Positions 19,767 to 28,248 are shown, numbered from the stretch's first letter. The stretch: 38,856 bases of DNA from Trichodesmium erythraeum GBRTRLIN201 (GCA_018457135.1 JAGGDU010000083.1:1-38856); one strand, 5' to 3'. Translations and numbers: made by a program. Notes: generated from the sequence alone by a model not told the origin.

Positions 19767-20590
19767 AGTCCGGGAATTGAAGTCTGACTCATTAGATCGC
19801 AAGCCACTCCACCCATCCAATAATGAGCAGCAGGAGCAACCGGAATAGGTTCTTGAAAAACATCAATACCCCATTTTTGACAGACATTGATAATATTGGG
19901 AAATCTGTCGCGAACGCGGTCTGAGTCAATGGCTCGCAAGTCCAAATAAACATGAGCATTGGTAGGCTTGGTAGCAGTTTTGTGCAAATGATGGAAAATA
20001 GCTCTACTGACAACATCTCTAGGAGCTAACTCTCCAGCCGGATGATACTCAAAGGCAAAGCGGTTTCCCTTATTGTCTATTAGGTGCGCTCCTTCTCCAC
20101 GAACAGCTTCACTAATGAGAAAACGAGGTGCTCCTGGTTTAATTAAGGCAGTAGGATGAAATTGGAAAAATTCCAAATCTCGCAAAACTGCCCCGGCACG
20201 CCACGCTATAGCAATTCCATTCCCCGTACTCACCTCAGGATTAGTAGTTTGGGCAAATATTTGACCGCCTCCACCTGTTGCCAAAACTACTACAGAGGAT
20301 TTTAAACATTGGATTTTACTTTCGTGAAGAAGACTAATACCTTGAACCCGAGCCTTTTGTGTGGCTAACCACAAATTTAATGCTACTGCCTGGGAAATTA
20401 TCTAAATATTTGGACGTTCTTGAGCTTCAATAACGAGTGTATCAATAATAGCTCTACCTGTGGTATCTGCTGAATGAAGTACCCGGGGATGAGAGTGAGC
20501 AGCTTCGAGAGTCATTGCCAGTTTTTTTCCTTTGCGGTCGAAGGCAACTCCCATTTCTACTAGATGAGCGATCGCCTTGGCAGCATTCTC
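19767..20590 (-). pseudogene. Partial second copy of nadB (L-aspartate oxidase), carrying the same TAG
   Basis: This segment matches nadB residues about 95-365. From 19767 to about 20576 I find one difference from the copy at 30841-31650 (TAGATG versus TAAATG), at a constant offset of 11,074 bp. It includes the same TAG codon (plus-strand 20402-20404). At the N-terminal edge, identity falls sharply: the next 18 bp differ at 5 positions but still encode ENAAKAIAHL where the other copy has VDNAARAIAHL. At the other edge the reading frame runs from SIPGL into unrelated IEFIP and a stop. Both the N-terminal FAD-binding part and the C-terminus are missing, so it cannot be a functional oxidase. The sharp change in identity suggests a gene-conversion tract or a recent segmental copy. 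Confidence 0.9.
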
Positions 20591-20617
20591 CATATTATTA
20601 GTCATTGACTTTCAATA

Positions 20618-20631
20618 ACAGGACTTACGCA
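20618..20631. repeat. Left 14-bp inverted repeat, ACAGGACTTACGCA
   Basis: It is the exact reverse complement of TGCGTAAGTCCTGT at 32127-32140. The pair brackets the seven-gene cluster, nadA and full-length nadB. It matches the outer part of the palindrome at 30178-30220. Confidence 0.55.
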
Positions 20632-20712
20632 AAGACACTATCTAGAAAAACCAGGAAATAGAATCAAGCCAACTTCACTAAGAATATGCGCTATATCAGA
20701 ATAAGTCAAAGT

Positions 20713-21531
20713 TTAGATCAAGCACTCATCAACTTTAGTTAGCGCCATCTGACGCTGCCATTTTTCTTTGATGGTCTGATAATCATTGTAATATTCTTCT
20801 GGATTAAATCCTGGCAATATTTCAAAAACATCTATTTCTTGCCATAGAGGTTGTAAACTTTCAATGACTGCCATAGATTGAAAAACAATTTTTTCTGGTT
20901 TTAACCAATATTGTTTTTCTTCATGGGTGACATTAGGACGCAACTTATTTTCATTACCTGTATCTGTGGTACTAACATTAATAAAACGTCCCCTAATTAA
21001 TCCTTGCCACTCTTCTGACTTAGCTAAGTCTTTGATATATTGGCGTAAAGTATCCTTAGCATAAGTATAAGAATGCCAAAATGGGATTTTGTATTTATCA
21101 CTAATGGAACCAAAACCACAAAGAGCGAGGGTTGTTTTTCTCCCTCGCTGATGTTCTTCATTAAGTTTTTCTACTAAAGGGTTGACTACGTTAACAAAAG
21201 TATGATAGTTCGATGAGAATACTTCATCATCTATTTTGTGCCGCTCCTGGTTTAGGTGTGGTAGAGACTTGAGGTCTTCGTATTTAAATTTACCTACACC
21301 ATGCACCAATATTAAATCATTAACCTCACTAAGGTCTAATTGTTTGATCGCTTCCCTAGTTCTTTTTTCATCTAACAGATCGACTTTAAATTGTATAACA
21401 TCGGTTGTTTCTAAATGGCTTCGGGAAAGAGCCACACATTTTGTATTTTCTTGTTTTAAAAAGTGTTTGAGGTAGCAAGATCCAACAGCGCCTCCTGCAC
21501 CGGTGACAATTGCTAATTGAGTATTCATCAA
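20713..21531 (-). CDS. Short-chain dehydrogenase/reductase (SDR) family protein
   Basis: The 272-aa protein has a Rossmann N-terminus with the nucleotide-binding loop TGAGGAVGS (about residues 10-18). The second strand ends in ALSRS, the DLLD site follows, and the catalytic tyrosine/lysine pair is in SYTYAKD (YxxxK). LCGFGSISDKY supplies the usual Ser strand. It should be a cytosolic NAD(P)-dependent oxidoreductase; the substrate is unknown. The C-terminus (EILPGFNPEEYYNDY) is longer than in minimal SDRs. The start is either of two adjacent Met codons (21531 or 21528). It is the last of seven minus-strand genes in the cluster, 263 bp after the nicotinamidase gene, so it may have its own promoter. 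Confidence 0.85.
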   Translation of the reverse strand: MMNTQLAIVTGAGGAVGSCYLKHFLKQENTKCVALSRSHLETTDVIQFKVDLLDEKRTREAIKQLDLSEVNDLILVHGVGKFKYEDLKSLPHLNQERHKIDDEVFSSNYHTFVNVVNPLVEKLNEEHQRGRKTTLALCGFGSISDKYKIPFWHSYTYAKDTLRQYIKDLAKSEEWQGLIRGRFINVSTTDTGNENKLRPNVTHEEKQYWLKPEKIVFQSMAVIESLQPLWQEIDVFEILPGFNPEEYYNDYQTIKEKWQRQMALTKVDECLI

Positions 21532-21794
21532 ATTTTTTGCCTCTATTTTTTATGTTGGTATCTTCAAAAAGAATTATATTATTTTCATTTAATAAAAGTA
21601 GGATTCAACATCTAGGTCTAAAATTTTAAAATTTTATTTCAAACGCCAAATTCTACCTTCATTTCTAACAATAAGCCCTCGGCGATAAACATTTAGAAGG
21701 GTATTTAAAACTCTCTTAAACCTTTCGGTTTATAGAAACTAGTGATTTCAACTAGGACTGCTAAAAGCTAATAGCTAGTTAAGTGAATCAGCTT

Positions 21795-22538
21795 CTAAAG
21801 CTTAATAGTAGAAGCAATAAATGCACCACGTTCGGCCATTGTATATAACCCTACATGATGAGATATTTTCTGTGGATGAATAGCAGTTTTGGGTAAGCCT
21901 TTCTCGGCTGCCATTTGTGCTGTCATATCAAAAGTAGCACAACCTTGATCGTATACAGCCACATCTTTTAAGGTAGGCGCTAAACCATGATTGCGTACTG
22001 ACAGAATAGTAACAACAAAGTCCATGACACAGATATCAGTACAAATTCCAACTACAACAAGGGCCTCAAGCTTATTCTTATTTATCCAATCCAACAATAC
22101 ATTACCTTGGGTATCTATGTCAATAGAACCTATAAATCCATTAATACAATCCTTAAAAACCAATGTTGCCAGGGGGTTATCGTGTAACCATTGAAGTTCG
22201 GGAACGAGTTCTTCTTCTCCCGTACCCTTTTCACAATGTGGTGGATAAGGAGGCTCGGGTTTTCCTGGTTCATGGGTATCTAAAAAGGCTAATACAGGCC
22301 AACCTTTTTCTACAAAAGTACGAGCTAGGCGATCGCTTTCCGAGACCATTGTAGCGATTTGTTCGTTTGGCTCTTGGGGGGCTAATGGTCCAAAACCAAC
22401 AGTGCAAAAACCATTAAGTACATCTACGACTATGAGTCCGGTAGGGCGATCGGCTATAATATAGGGCTGTGGATCAATAGGTAAAGCAGCTTGAATGGTT
22501 GCTAAACTAGTATCAGGAGTAGCTAGAGTTGTAGTCAT
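21795..22538 (-). CDS. Nicotinamidase-like cysteine hydrolase (isochorismatase superfamily, plant NIC1 type)
   Basis: It resembles plant nicotinamidase NIC1, which hydrolyses nicotinamide to nicotinate for NAD salvage. Shared segments are VVDVLNGFCTVGFGPLAP, PEPPYPPHCEKGTGEEELVP, FKDCINGFIGSI and VVVGICTDICVMDFV. The catalytic triad is visible: Asp in VVDVLNGF, Lys in FKDCINGF and Cys in GICTDICV. Metal-binding residues are plausible in the DTHEPG and PPHC segments. I choose the ATG at 22538 (MTTTLATPD, 248 aa), because AAGGA lies about 10 bp upstream. An upstream in-frame ATG at 22580 would add 14 residues. Placement beside nadA and nadB agrees with an NAD role, but amide hydrolysis of a different substrate within the cluster is possible. 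Confidence 0.85.
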   Translation of the reverse strand: MTTTLATPDTSLATIQAALPIDPQPYIIADRPTGLIVVDVLNGFCTVGFGPLAPQEPNEQIATMVSESDRLARTFVEKGWPVLAFLDTHEPGKPEPPYPPHCEKGTGEEELVPELQWLHDNPLATLVFKDCINGFIGSIDIDTQGNVLLDWINKNKLEALVVVGICTDICVMDFVVTILSVRNHGLAPTLKDVAVYDQGCATFDMTAQMAAEKGLPKTAIHPQKISHHVGLYTMAERGAFIASTIKL

Positions 22539-22815
22539 ATTTATTTTAATCCTTATTTTTTCAAGAGATTTTCTGTTCAAATCTCATCAGTTTTGAATCG
22601 GGAAGGACTAATTTTTTGTTAGTACTTATAGTTATTTTAATTTAGATTAAGACAAGTATTTCTTGCTATAACTCGCGTTTCAGCAGAAAAAGTTTTCCAT
22701 CTCTTTTTGCAATGACTATAACTATTAAATCATAGCGTCCTTAGCCATAAACTTGGTATAGAACCCTAACCCATTCTAGGAGGAGAGATTAGGGTTGCTA
22801 TATAACTTTGAAAGT

Positions 22816-23931
22816 CTACATAAAAAGATGTTTATTTTGATGAAAGCGCTGCCGTGCCTGCAAAAAATCCCAAGAAACACAGGCTATTTCCAGATGTCGA
22901 TTACCTGTAAAAGCTTTCCGTCCATGCATAATCCTGGAGTCATTCATCAACAGAAGGTCTCCCGGTTCTAGACTAAAGCAGTATTCATAAACTGGATTTT
23001 TTACATATTGAAAGAAGGTTATGTAAGCTGCATAAAATTCCTCCATTTGATCGAATGGTAATTTCCAAGTGTAGCTGTGAGAGTTGGCAAAATTGATTCT
23101 AGTCACTTTTCCATATTCATCTAATTCTAATATAGGCTGAGTTCTGGAATAAAAGTATTGCCATTTTGTGTACACCTGTTTGAACTGGATGGGAGTTTGA
23201 GTCAAAATCTGAAAATAATCCGGATGTTGCTGACGAAAATCATCCACAACTCGAAAACCGTCTACGATCAGCGACTCCCCACCAGAAGCACTATTTTCTA
23301 CACAATACAAGCTGGTGAGCAAAGGTGGAGTGTGCCAATAAGTATAGTCAGTATGGAAGCTCATCGCATTACCAGTCTCTGCTAAATCCTTTCCTTCATT
23401 TGTAGTCTTTGATGGTGCGAACAATCCGTAGTCACCGTTGTAAATTGGCCCAATGGATTCTATTGTAGCCTGCAAATCCTTGGCTGGTATATTATGGAGT
23501 ACGGTGAATCCGAAAGTAAAAAGCTGCTCGAGCCACAATTCGGGATTGGATGAAAGAGCTTCCTGCAACTTTGATATATTTGCTTCTATCCAAGCTTTAT
23601 CCCATAAAAATTCCTGGTTCTGAGAATTAGATTCAGAGTCTTCATTTTCATTATCCTGCTCTCCGTCATCGTAAGCGTGACTCAACAACCAAGATATTGA
23701 GAATGTACTTTTGTGAGGAGGATCTTCGTTCCAAATGATAGTCAGTTCCCCATCTTTCTCTTCTACAGATAATGGTTCAGGGCATAAAGTATGCTTCATT
23801 TCATATAGTTTCTGAAAAGAAGTTGGATGACGAGATTTTGGAGATAAGCAATTATCCCGCAACCAAACATAGTGAAAACGTTTGCCTTTGACTGTAAGAA
23901 AAGTCTTATTTAAAGTTGCTGTACTCTTCAT
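22816..23931 (-). CDS. Gamma-butyrobetaine hydroxylase-like Fe(II)/2-oxoglutarate dioxygenase
   Basis: The architecture is that of gamma-butyrobetaine or trimethyllysine hydroxylases. The N-terminal GBBH-like domain (about residues 10-85; YVWLRDNCLSPKSRHP) is followed by a TauD/TfdA double-stranded beta-helix domain (about 125-371). Iron ligands are H193 and D195 (SFHTDYTYW) and H336 (RIMHGRKAF), and R345 is the likely 2-oxoglutarate anchor. An acidic low-complexity insert (about 88-107) links the domains. The length of 371 aa is normal. Family members hydroxylate betaines or related amino acids, so it fits with the betaine-type N-methyltransferase in the same cluster. The actual substrate is inference. 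The gap to the preceding gene is 153 bp. Confidence 0.88.
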   Translation of the reverse strand: MKSTATLNKTFLTVKGKRFHYVWLRDNCLSPKSRHPTSFQKLYEMKHTLCPEPLSVEEKDGELTIIWNEDPPHKSTFSISWLLSHAYDDGEQDNENEDSESNSQNQEFLWDKAWIEANISKLQEALSSNPELWLEQLFTFGFTVLHNIPAKDLQATIESIGPIYNGDYGLFAPSKTTNEGKDLAETGNAMSFHTDYTYWHTPPLLTSLYCVENSASGGESLIVDGFRVVDDFRQQHPDYFQILTQTPIQFKQVYTKWQYFYSRTQPILELDEYGKVTRINFANSHSYTWKLPFDQMEEFYAAYITFFQYVKNPVYEYCFSLEPGDLLLMNDSRIMHGRKAFTGNRHLEIACVSWDFLQARQRFHQNKHLFM

Positions 23932-24084
23932 GGAAAACTCCTATTTTTTTAGTTGTTCAAAATCAAAAAATACAAATTAATCAGAACTTATGCAGAAACT
24001 GGGTTGATGAAGTAAATCTCCTGGTTTTAATAGCAATATCAGAGGAATAAACCTGTTTTTTTTGGTTAGTTTTTGTAAATCCTA

Positions 24085-25485
24085 TTAATTTAAATTTTGA
24101 CATTCATCTATCATAATTTCCATTAATTTTGGTGGCATACGCTGATAAGATAAATCTAATTGTTGATATTCTTTCCAAAGCTTGTGATATTCATCTTTAT
24201 CTAAACGCGCTTCTTGAGTGTAGCAATTAATTGCTTTCCCAGTAAATCCTTTTTCCAGACATTTTTCTAAAGCAACTTTTGTCTCTTCAATTTCACCCAC
24301 ACATTCAAAAGCATTATGAGCTTTTAGCCCCATTAGTTGTCGATAATAAAGCTGTAGTTCAGGTTTATCAAAAAGATTTTCTTTGTTTAAAACTTGTTCA
24401 ATTTCATTTGCCTGTTCTGGAGTTAGATAAGCCATATAGGATAAATAAACATAAGCACATTTAGGACAGGATTTACACCAAGGCGGCTTAGTATTACAAG
24501 AGTAAACTAATTTTAAATCGCCTTTTTTAACTTTGTGAGCCAAAATTCGATATACTAATATATCAGAACATGGTTTTAGTAAACTAAAGACTACTAAATT
24601 ACTAATAAATTCTTCTTGAATATACTTTTCATAAACTTCTTTACACTCGGTACTTTTACACCAAGCATGATTAATATTTTGATTCCCTACTGTCACCTGT
24701 TCCCTATCAGCACTTTTTTCATTGCCATAACATAATTGCGTATATTTCTCTTGCAGAATAATAGGCAAAATTCCAAACATTCCATAAGCTAAGGGTAAAT
24801 CTTCATAATTTCTAATATCAGAAATTTCTAAATTTTCTACGCGATGAAGTTGAGCTGCTGGAGAATTTAGGAATGACTCAATAATGTACTGACGGTGAAC
24901 TTTTTCCGGTGGATTTTTAAGTTGATAAAGATGCTGTTCATGCATTTCAAACAACTTGTTTTGATTAGCATGAGTATGTAAATTGATGCTAAAACTATCA
25001 AAAGGAATATGATTATCGTCTAAAATTATAGCCATTAACAGGCTATCTTTGCCACCACCATTGCCAACAAGTAAGGGGATTTTTCCAGGAATAATAGTTA
25101 CTGCTGAATTTTTTATAAGAGTAATATCCTGATGAATAATTTTAGTTCCTTGATAATCTAAATTATTTGTTTCATAACGCCACTGTCCTAAACATTCTTC
25201 GACGCTTAAATCCCAAATATTTTGTAGATTACTTGTCCAATATTTACTATATTTTCCTAAGTCAAGGTGAGTCGGTTTTAAACTTAATATCTTTAATCCA
25301 TGAAATAACAAAATATGGAAATAAATTTTCTCCATGTATTCTTGAGTATATTCTGATTCTAGCTGATGAAAGTCAACTGTTGAATACCAAAGAGTAGTTG
25401 TAAAAGTTATTTCGTTGTATTGGTAAAGCAAGGTCAAATTATGTTTTGACCGAGTACAATCAACAAGTTTTAAGACAATATTCAT
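24085..25485 (-). CDS. MurL-like PP-loop ATP-pyrophosphatase/epimerase family protein
   Basis: The frame from 25500 (TTG) encodes 471 aa; the ATG at 25485 (MNIVLKL) gives 466 aa and is my choice. The numbering here uses the long form. A PP-loop LLVGNGGGKDSLL lies at about 143-155 (core GGGKDS), the ATP-adenylating signature of N-type ATP pyrophosphatases. A cysteine cluster follows at about 335-348 (CNTKPPWCKSCPKCAYV). The combination matches MurL, the enzyme that epimerises the terminal L-Glu of UDP-MurNAc-L-Ala-L-Glu. No mur or other peptidoglycan gene is near, so here it may act on a different carboxylate. The TTG start would overlap the stop of the upstream oxidoreductase gene by 4 bp, so the two genes are surely co-transcribed. 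Confidence 0.72.
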   Translation of the reverse strand: MNIVLKLVDCTRSKHNLTLLYQYNEITFTTTLWYSTVDFHQLESEYTQEYMEKIYFHILLFHGLKILSLKPTHLDLGKYSKYWTSNLQNIWDLSVEECLGQWRYETNNLDYQGTKIIHQDITLIKNSAVTIIPGKIPLLVGNGGGKDSLLMAIILDDNHIPFDSFSINLHTHANQNKLFEMHEQHLYQLKNPPEKVHRQYIIESFLNSPAAQLHRVENLEISDIRNYEDLPLAYGMFGILPIILQEKYTQLCYGNEKSADREQVTVGNQNINHAWCKSTECKEVYEKYIQEEFISNLVVFSLLKPCSDILVYRILAHKVKKGDLKLVYSCNTKPPWCKSCPKCAYVYLSYMAYLTPEQANEIEQVLNKENLFDKPELQLYYRQLMGLKAHNAFECVGEIEETKVALEKCLEKGFTGKAINCYTQEARLDKDEYHKLWKEYQQLDLSYQRMPPKLMEIMIDECQNLN

Positions 25486-25496
25486 TCTTAATATTC

Positions 25497-26582
25497 TCAA
25501 TTTTTTGTAATATTTTGTTCTTCAATATTAAGTACAACTTTTCCAAAGAAACCTTTACTTTGAAAAAATTGTTGAGCCTCTTTTATTTTAGATAACTGAA
25601 AAACTTGAGCAACCAGAGGTTTTAATAAATCTGCTTCTAGGTATCTAACTAACCTTTGAAACACATCTGATTCTAGGCGTGTTGCTCCAATCATCTCTAA
25701 ATCTTTGTAAATCAAATCTCGTAAATCTAGAGAAACCATTGGATTTCGAATCGCTCCACAGGAAACGTATCTTCCTCTTGGCTCAAGAGATTTAATCATC
25801 AAATTAAAATAATCTCCTCCGACGACATCTAAAGCAACAGTAATTTTATGTTGAGCTAAATTAGACTCTAATAAATTATCTCGTCGATAAACATAATCTG
25901 CATCTAAATCTTTAGCAAAAGCTTCTTTATTAGCTCCAACAATAGCAATAACTTTTGCTCCCCTAATTTTACTTAATTGAATTAAAGCACTACCAACACC
26001 ACCAGAAGCCCCTATAATTACCACAGTATCTTCCGCTGTAATTTTTCCTTTAGTAAGCATATTTTCTGCTGTCGAATAAGAACAGGGAAATGTAGCTAAT
26101 TCAATATCAGAAAGTGAAGAATTAATTGGATAAACATTAGTAATAGGAACTACTGTATATTCAGCAAAACCTCCATCTAATTCACTGCCAATATATTGAT
26201 AATTATTAGGACTTTCACTACGAATCCAACTATCAACTATAACCCTTTGTTGGATAAATTTAGAATCTACATTTTCCCCAATTTCTATTACTTTCCCAAC
26301 GATATCAGCACCTTGTATTCGAGGAAACTGGGTACCATGTTGTGTCCAGCAAGCAGAATGATTGGGGTCATTTTCTGTGTTATCTTGGAGGATAGCTTGA
26401 AAATTATCCTCTGCAGCATACCAGCCAGTGCGAGTATTAATATCTGTATTATTTACCGAACAAGCTCCCACTTTAATCAAGACTTCTCCTGGTTTTGGAG
26501 TTGGTTTAGGAACTTGAGTATAGACCAGTTTTTCTGGTCCACCAAATCCAGTAAGAATAACCGCATTCATTAAATGAGTCAT
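25497..26582 (-). CDS. Medium-chain (zinc/quinone-type) alcohol dehydrogenase family oxidoreductase
   Basis: The 361-aa MDR protein has an N-terminal GroES-like domain (GFGGPEKLVYTQVPKPTPKPGEVL, then FPRIQGADIVGKVIEIGENV) and a Rossmann domain with the cofactor loop VVIIGASGGVGSALIQL. Cofactor and fold point to NAD(P)H-dependent oxidation or reduction of a carbonyl, alcohol or enone. The insertion GWYAAEDNFQAILQDNTEND and the CWTQHG segment place it in the subgroup often annotated as alcohol dehydrogenase family. Classical zinc ligands are not fully evident. The start could be the second Met (MNAVILTG). It abuts the MurL-like gene with no gap, so coupling is likely. Confidence 0.87.
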   Translation of the reverse strand: MTHLMNAVILTGFGGPEKLVYTQVPKPTPKPGEVLIKVGACSVNNTDINTRTGWYAAEDNFQAILQDNTENDPNHSACWTQHGTQFPRIQGADIVGKVIEIGENVDSKFIQQRVIVDSWIRSESPNNYQYIGSELDGGFAEYTVVPITNVYPINSSLSDIELATFPCSYSTAENMLTKGKITAEDTVVIIGASGGVGSALIQLSKIRGAKVIAIVGANKEAFAKDLDADYVYRRDNLLESNLAQHKITVALDVVGGDYFNLMIKSLEPRGRYVSCGAIRNPMVSLDLRDLIYKDLEMIGATRLESDVFQRLVRYLEADLLKPLVAQVFQLSKIKEAQQFFQSKGFFGKVVLNIEEQNITKN

Positions 26583-26871
26583 TGTTTTTGCTTATTCTAC
26601 AAATTCCTTCAGTAATTAACGATTAATAATTACCTCTCACTTTTAGGGAAAAGATTTACTAAAAAGGAAAAAAAAATATTTTTTCCCCTTAAAAAGGGAG
26701 GCTTTTAACCTGAATTATTACAGCAATTTCGGAGGGGCGTAAGGTACAAAAATTCATTTAGTAATTTTGGCAACACAGCTTTCGAGCCGGCAACAAGTGG
26801 GATACTTTTCTTACAAAGATAAAGATTAATTTTCAACTGTACCTTACCATCCTCATGGGTTCCTATAATTA

Positions 26872-27312
26872 TTAATTATTCTGTAACCTATTGCGCACTT
26901 TCATTAAAATCTCTCCCAAACGATTTTTACCACTCCCATCTTTACCACATCCCCAATAATAATCTTCAGGAGCGTTTTCTACTATTAACTCATCCTTGGT
27001 ACTCAGAAGAATTTCGCCAATATCTTTATGGCTTTGAAATTTACAAAGTAAACCTCGCTCCATCACATCCTCTTTTATTTCCTCCCAGTCTTTGCGGAGG
27101 GGACGACTACGCTCTCGTCCCATTTTAGCAGCACCTGCAGGAGTTTTAGCCCATCTAATTTCTTCAAGATGCTGAACCCCCAAAAATTTTTGGGCTTGGA
27201 AATAATGCTCTGAAGTTGGCCACCAAAGTCCATCTAGTTCAAAACCGTGGGGGGAAAAGTTGGAGAAACAACCATAAGGCTGTTCTGTTTCATCAAAAAA
27301 GTAAATAGTCAT
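26872..27312 (-). CDS. NADAR domain protein (YbiA/RibX family)
   Basis: The 146-aa protein is a single NADAR domain. It begins with YGCFSNFSPHGFELDG (family FSNF motif), followed by WPTSEHYFQAQKF (the HYFQAQK motif) and ends with APEDYYWGCGKDGSGKNRLGEILMKVR. These are the hallmark motifs. NADAR enzymes cleave N-glycosidic bonds: YbiA acts on damaged early riboflavin intermediates, and some members remove ADP-ribose from guanine in nucleic acids. Length is typical and the gene looks intact. It is 102 bp downstream of the methyltransferase gene and 289 bp upstream of the MDR gene on the same strand. Which NADAR activity applies here is not readable. Confidence 0.92.
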   Translation of the reverse strand: MTIYFFDETEQPYGCFSNFSPHGFELDGLWWPTSEHYFQAQKFLGVQHLEEIRWAKTPAGAAKMGRERSRPLRKDWEEIKEDVMERGLLCKFQSHKDIGEILLSTKDELIVENAPEDYYWGCGKDGSGKNRLGEILMKVRNRLQNN

Positions 27313-27414
27313 TTTGGTTATCAGTTATCAGTTAGCCTCCTTCGGAGGAACTTCGTTAATATAAACTTGAGCTTCAGCCAAAAGTTTGAAGTACTGAAGT
27401 TTATTTTTTTGTCC

Positions 27415-28248
27415 TTAATTTTTCTCCAGCAAACGGAAGTGTAAAATCGCCCATTGCATATATCCCTGTTCGTAACGTTCGATCCAAGGTTGAATGCTAT
27501 CTAAAGTTTTATCTACAAATTCCGTTGATGTCAGTTTTACTACTTCATTGTACCTTTTCTGTACTTCTTCCCTAAAACGCCGATAATGGATCGCTACATT
27601 TTGCGAAAGGTCAATAAAATTTAATTCCTCAAAACCTAAATCTTTTAATGTTTGACTGTAAAAGCGGTAAGATCCCATGTCACTTATCCCCAAACGGTCA
27701 AAAGCAGTTTGCAATGCTCCTGGGGGAAAAGTTTCACTCTCCATGGGGTCAGTAAAAATAAATTCGCCCCCTGGTTTTAAAATTCTCTTGATTTCTTGAA
27801 AAACTAGACAGCGATCGCCACTATGCAAAATAGCATCTTGAGACCAAACAATATCAAAAGAGTTATTTGGGTAGGGAATATCCTCAAAGCTTCCTTGAGT
27901 TATTTCCACCAAAGGATCTAAGTTTTGTTCTTGGTTGAGTTGGCCATTGCGTTGATTTTGCAATTGGCTTAAGTTGAGACAACATACAGAACAGCCGTAG
28001 GTTTTAGCTAAATACCTAGCTGCCCCTCCATATCCTGCTCCGAGGTCAATGACTCGGGAATTTTGGTCTATTTTTTTCAGAGTTTGGGCGATAGTTTTTA
28101 CTGTACTCAGGGAAGCATCGTGGATAGGTTCATCTGGTCTAGTGTATATTCCATAATGAATATGTTCCCCACCCCAGATGGCAGCATACAATTTGTCGGT
28201 TTCTGTACTATCATAATATTTTTGAGCAATTGTTACTGCTTCTGTCAT
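27415..28248 (-). CDS. SAM-dependent N-methyltransferase similar to sarcosine/dimethylglycine methyltransferase
   Basis: The 277-aa class I methyltransferase resembles the cyanobacterial dimethylglycine N-methyltransferase of glycine betaine synthesis along its whole length. Matching parts are YYDSTETDKLYAAIWGGEHI, HYGIYTRPDEPIHDAS, motif I VIDLGAGYGGAARYLA (about 65-80), CLNLSQLQNQRNGQLNQEQ, VWSQDAILHSGDR, and LKPGGEFIFTDPMES. The end YMQWAILHFRLLEK also fits. The partner glycine/sarcosine methyltransferase is not in the window. The enzyme may therefore complete betaine synthesis begun elsewhere, or permethylate another amino acid. Trichodesmium is known to accumulate a trimethylated homoserine. 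First gene of the minus-strand cluster; the weak ribosome site is AGAAGATAA before the ATG. Confidence 0.85.
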   Translation of the reverse strand: MTEAVTIAQKYYDSTETDKLYAAIWGGEHIHYGIYTRPDEPIHDASLSTVKTIAQTLKKIDQNSRVIDLGAGYGGAARYLAKTYGCSVCCLNLSQLQNQRNGQLNQEQNLDPLVEITQGSFEDIPYPNNSFDIVWSQDAILHSGDRCLVFQEIKRILKPGGEFIFTDPMESETFPPGALQTAFDRLGISDMGSYRFYSQTLKDLGFEELNFIDLSQNVAIHYRRFREEVQKRYNEVVKLTSTEFVDKTLDSIQPWIERYEQGYMQWAILHFRLLEKN

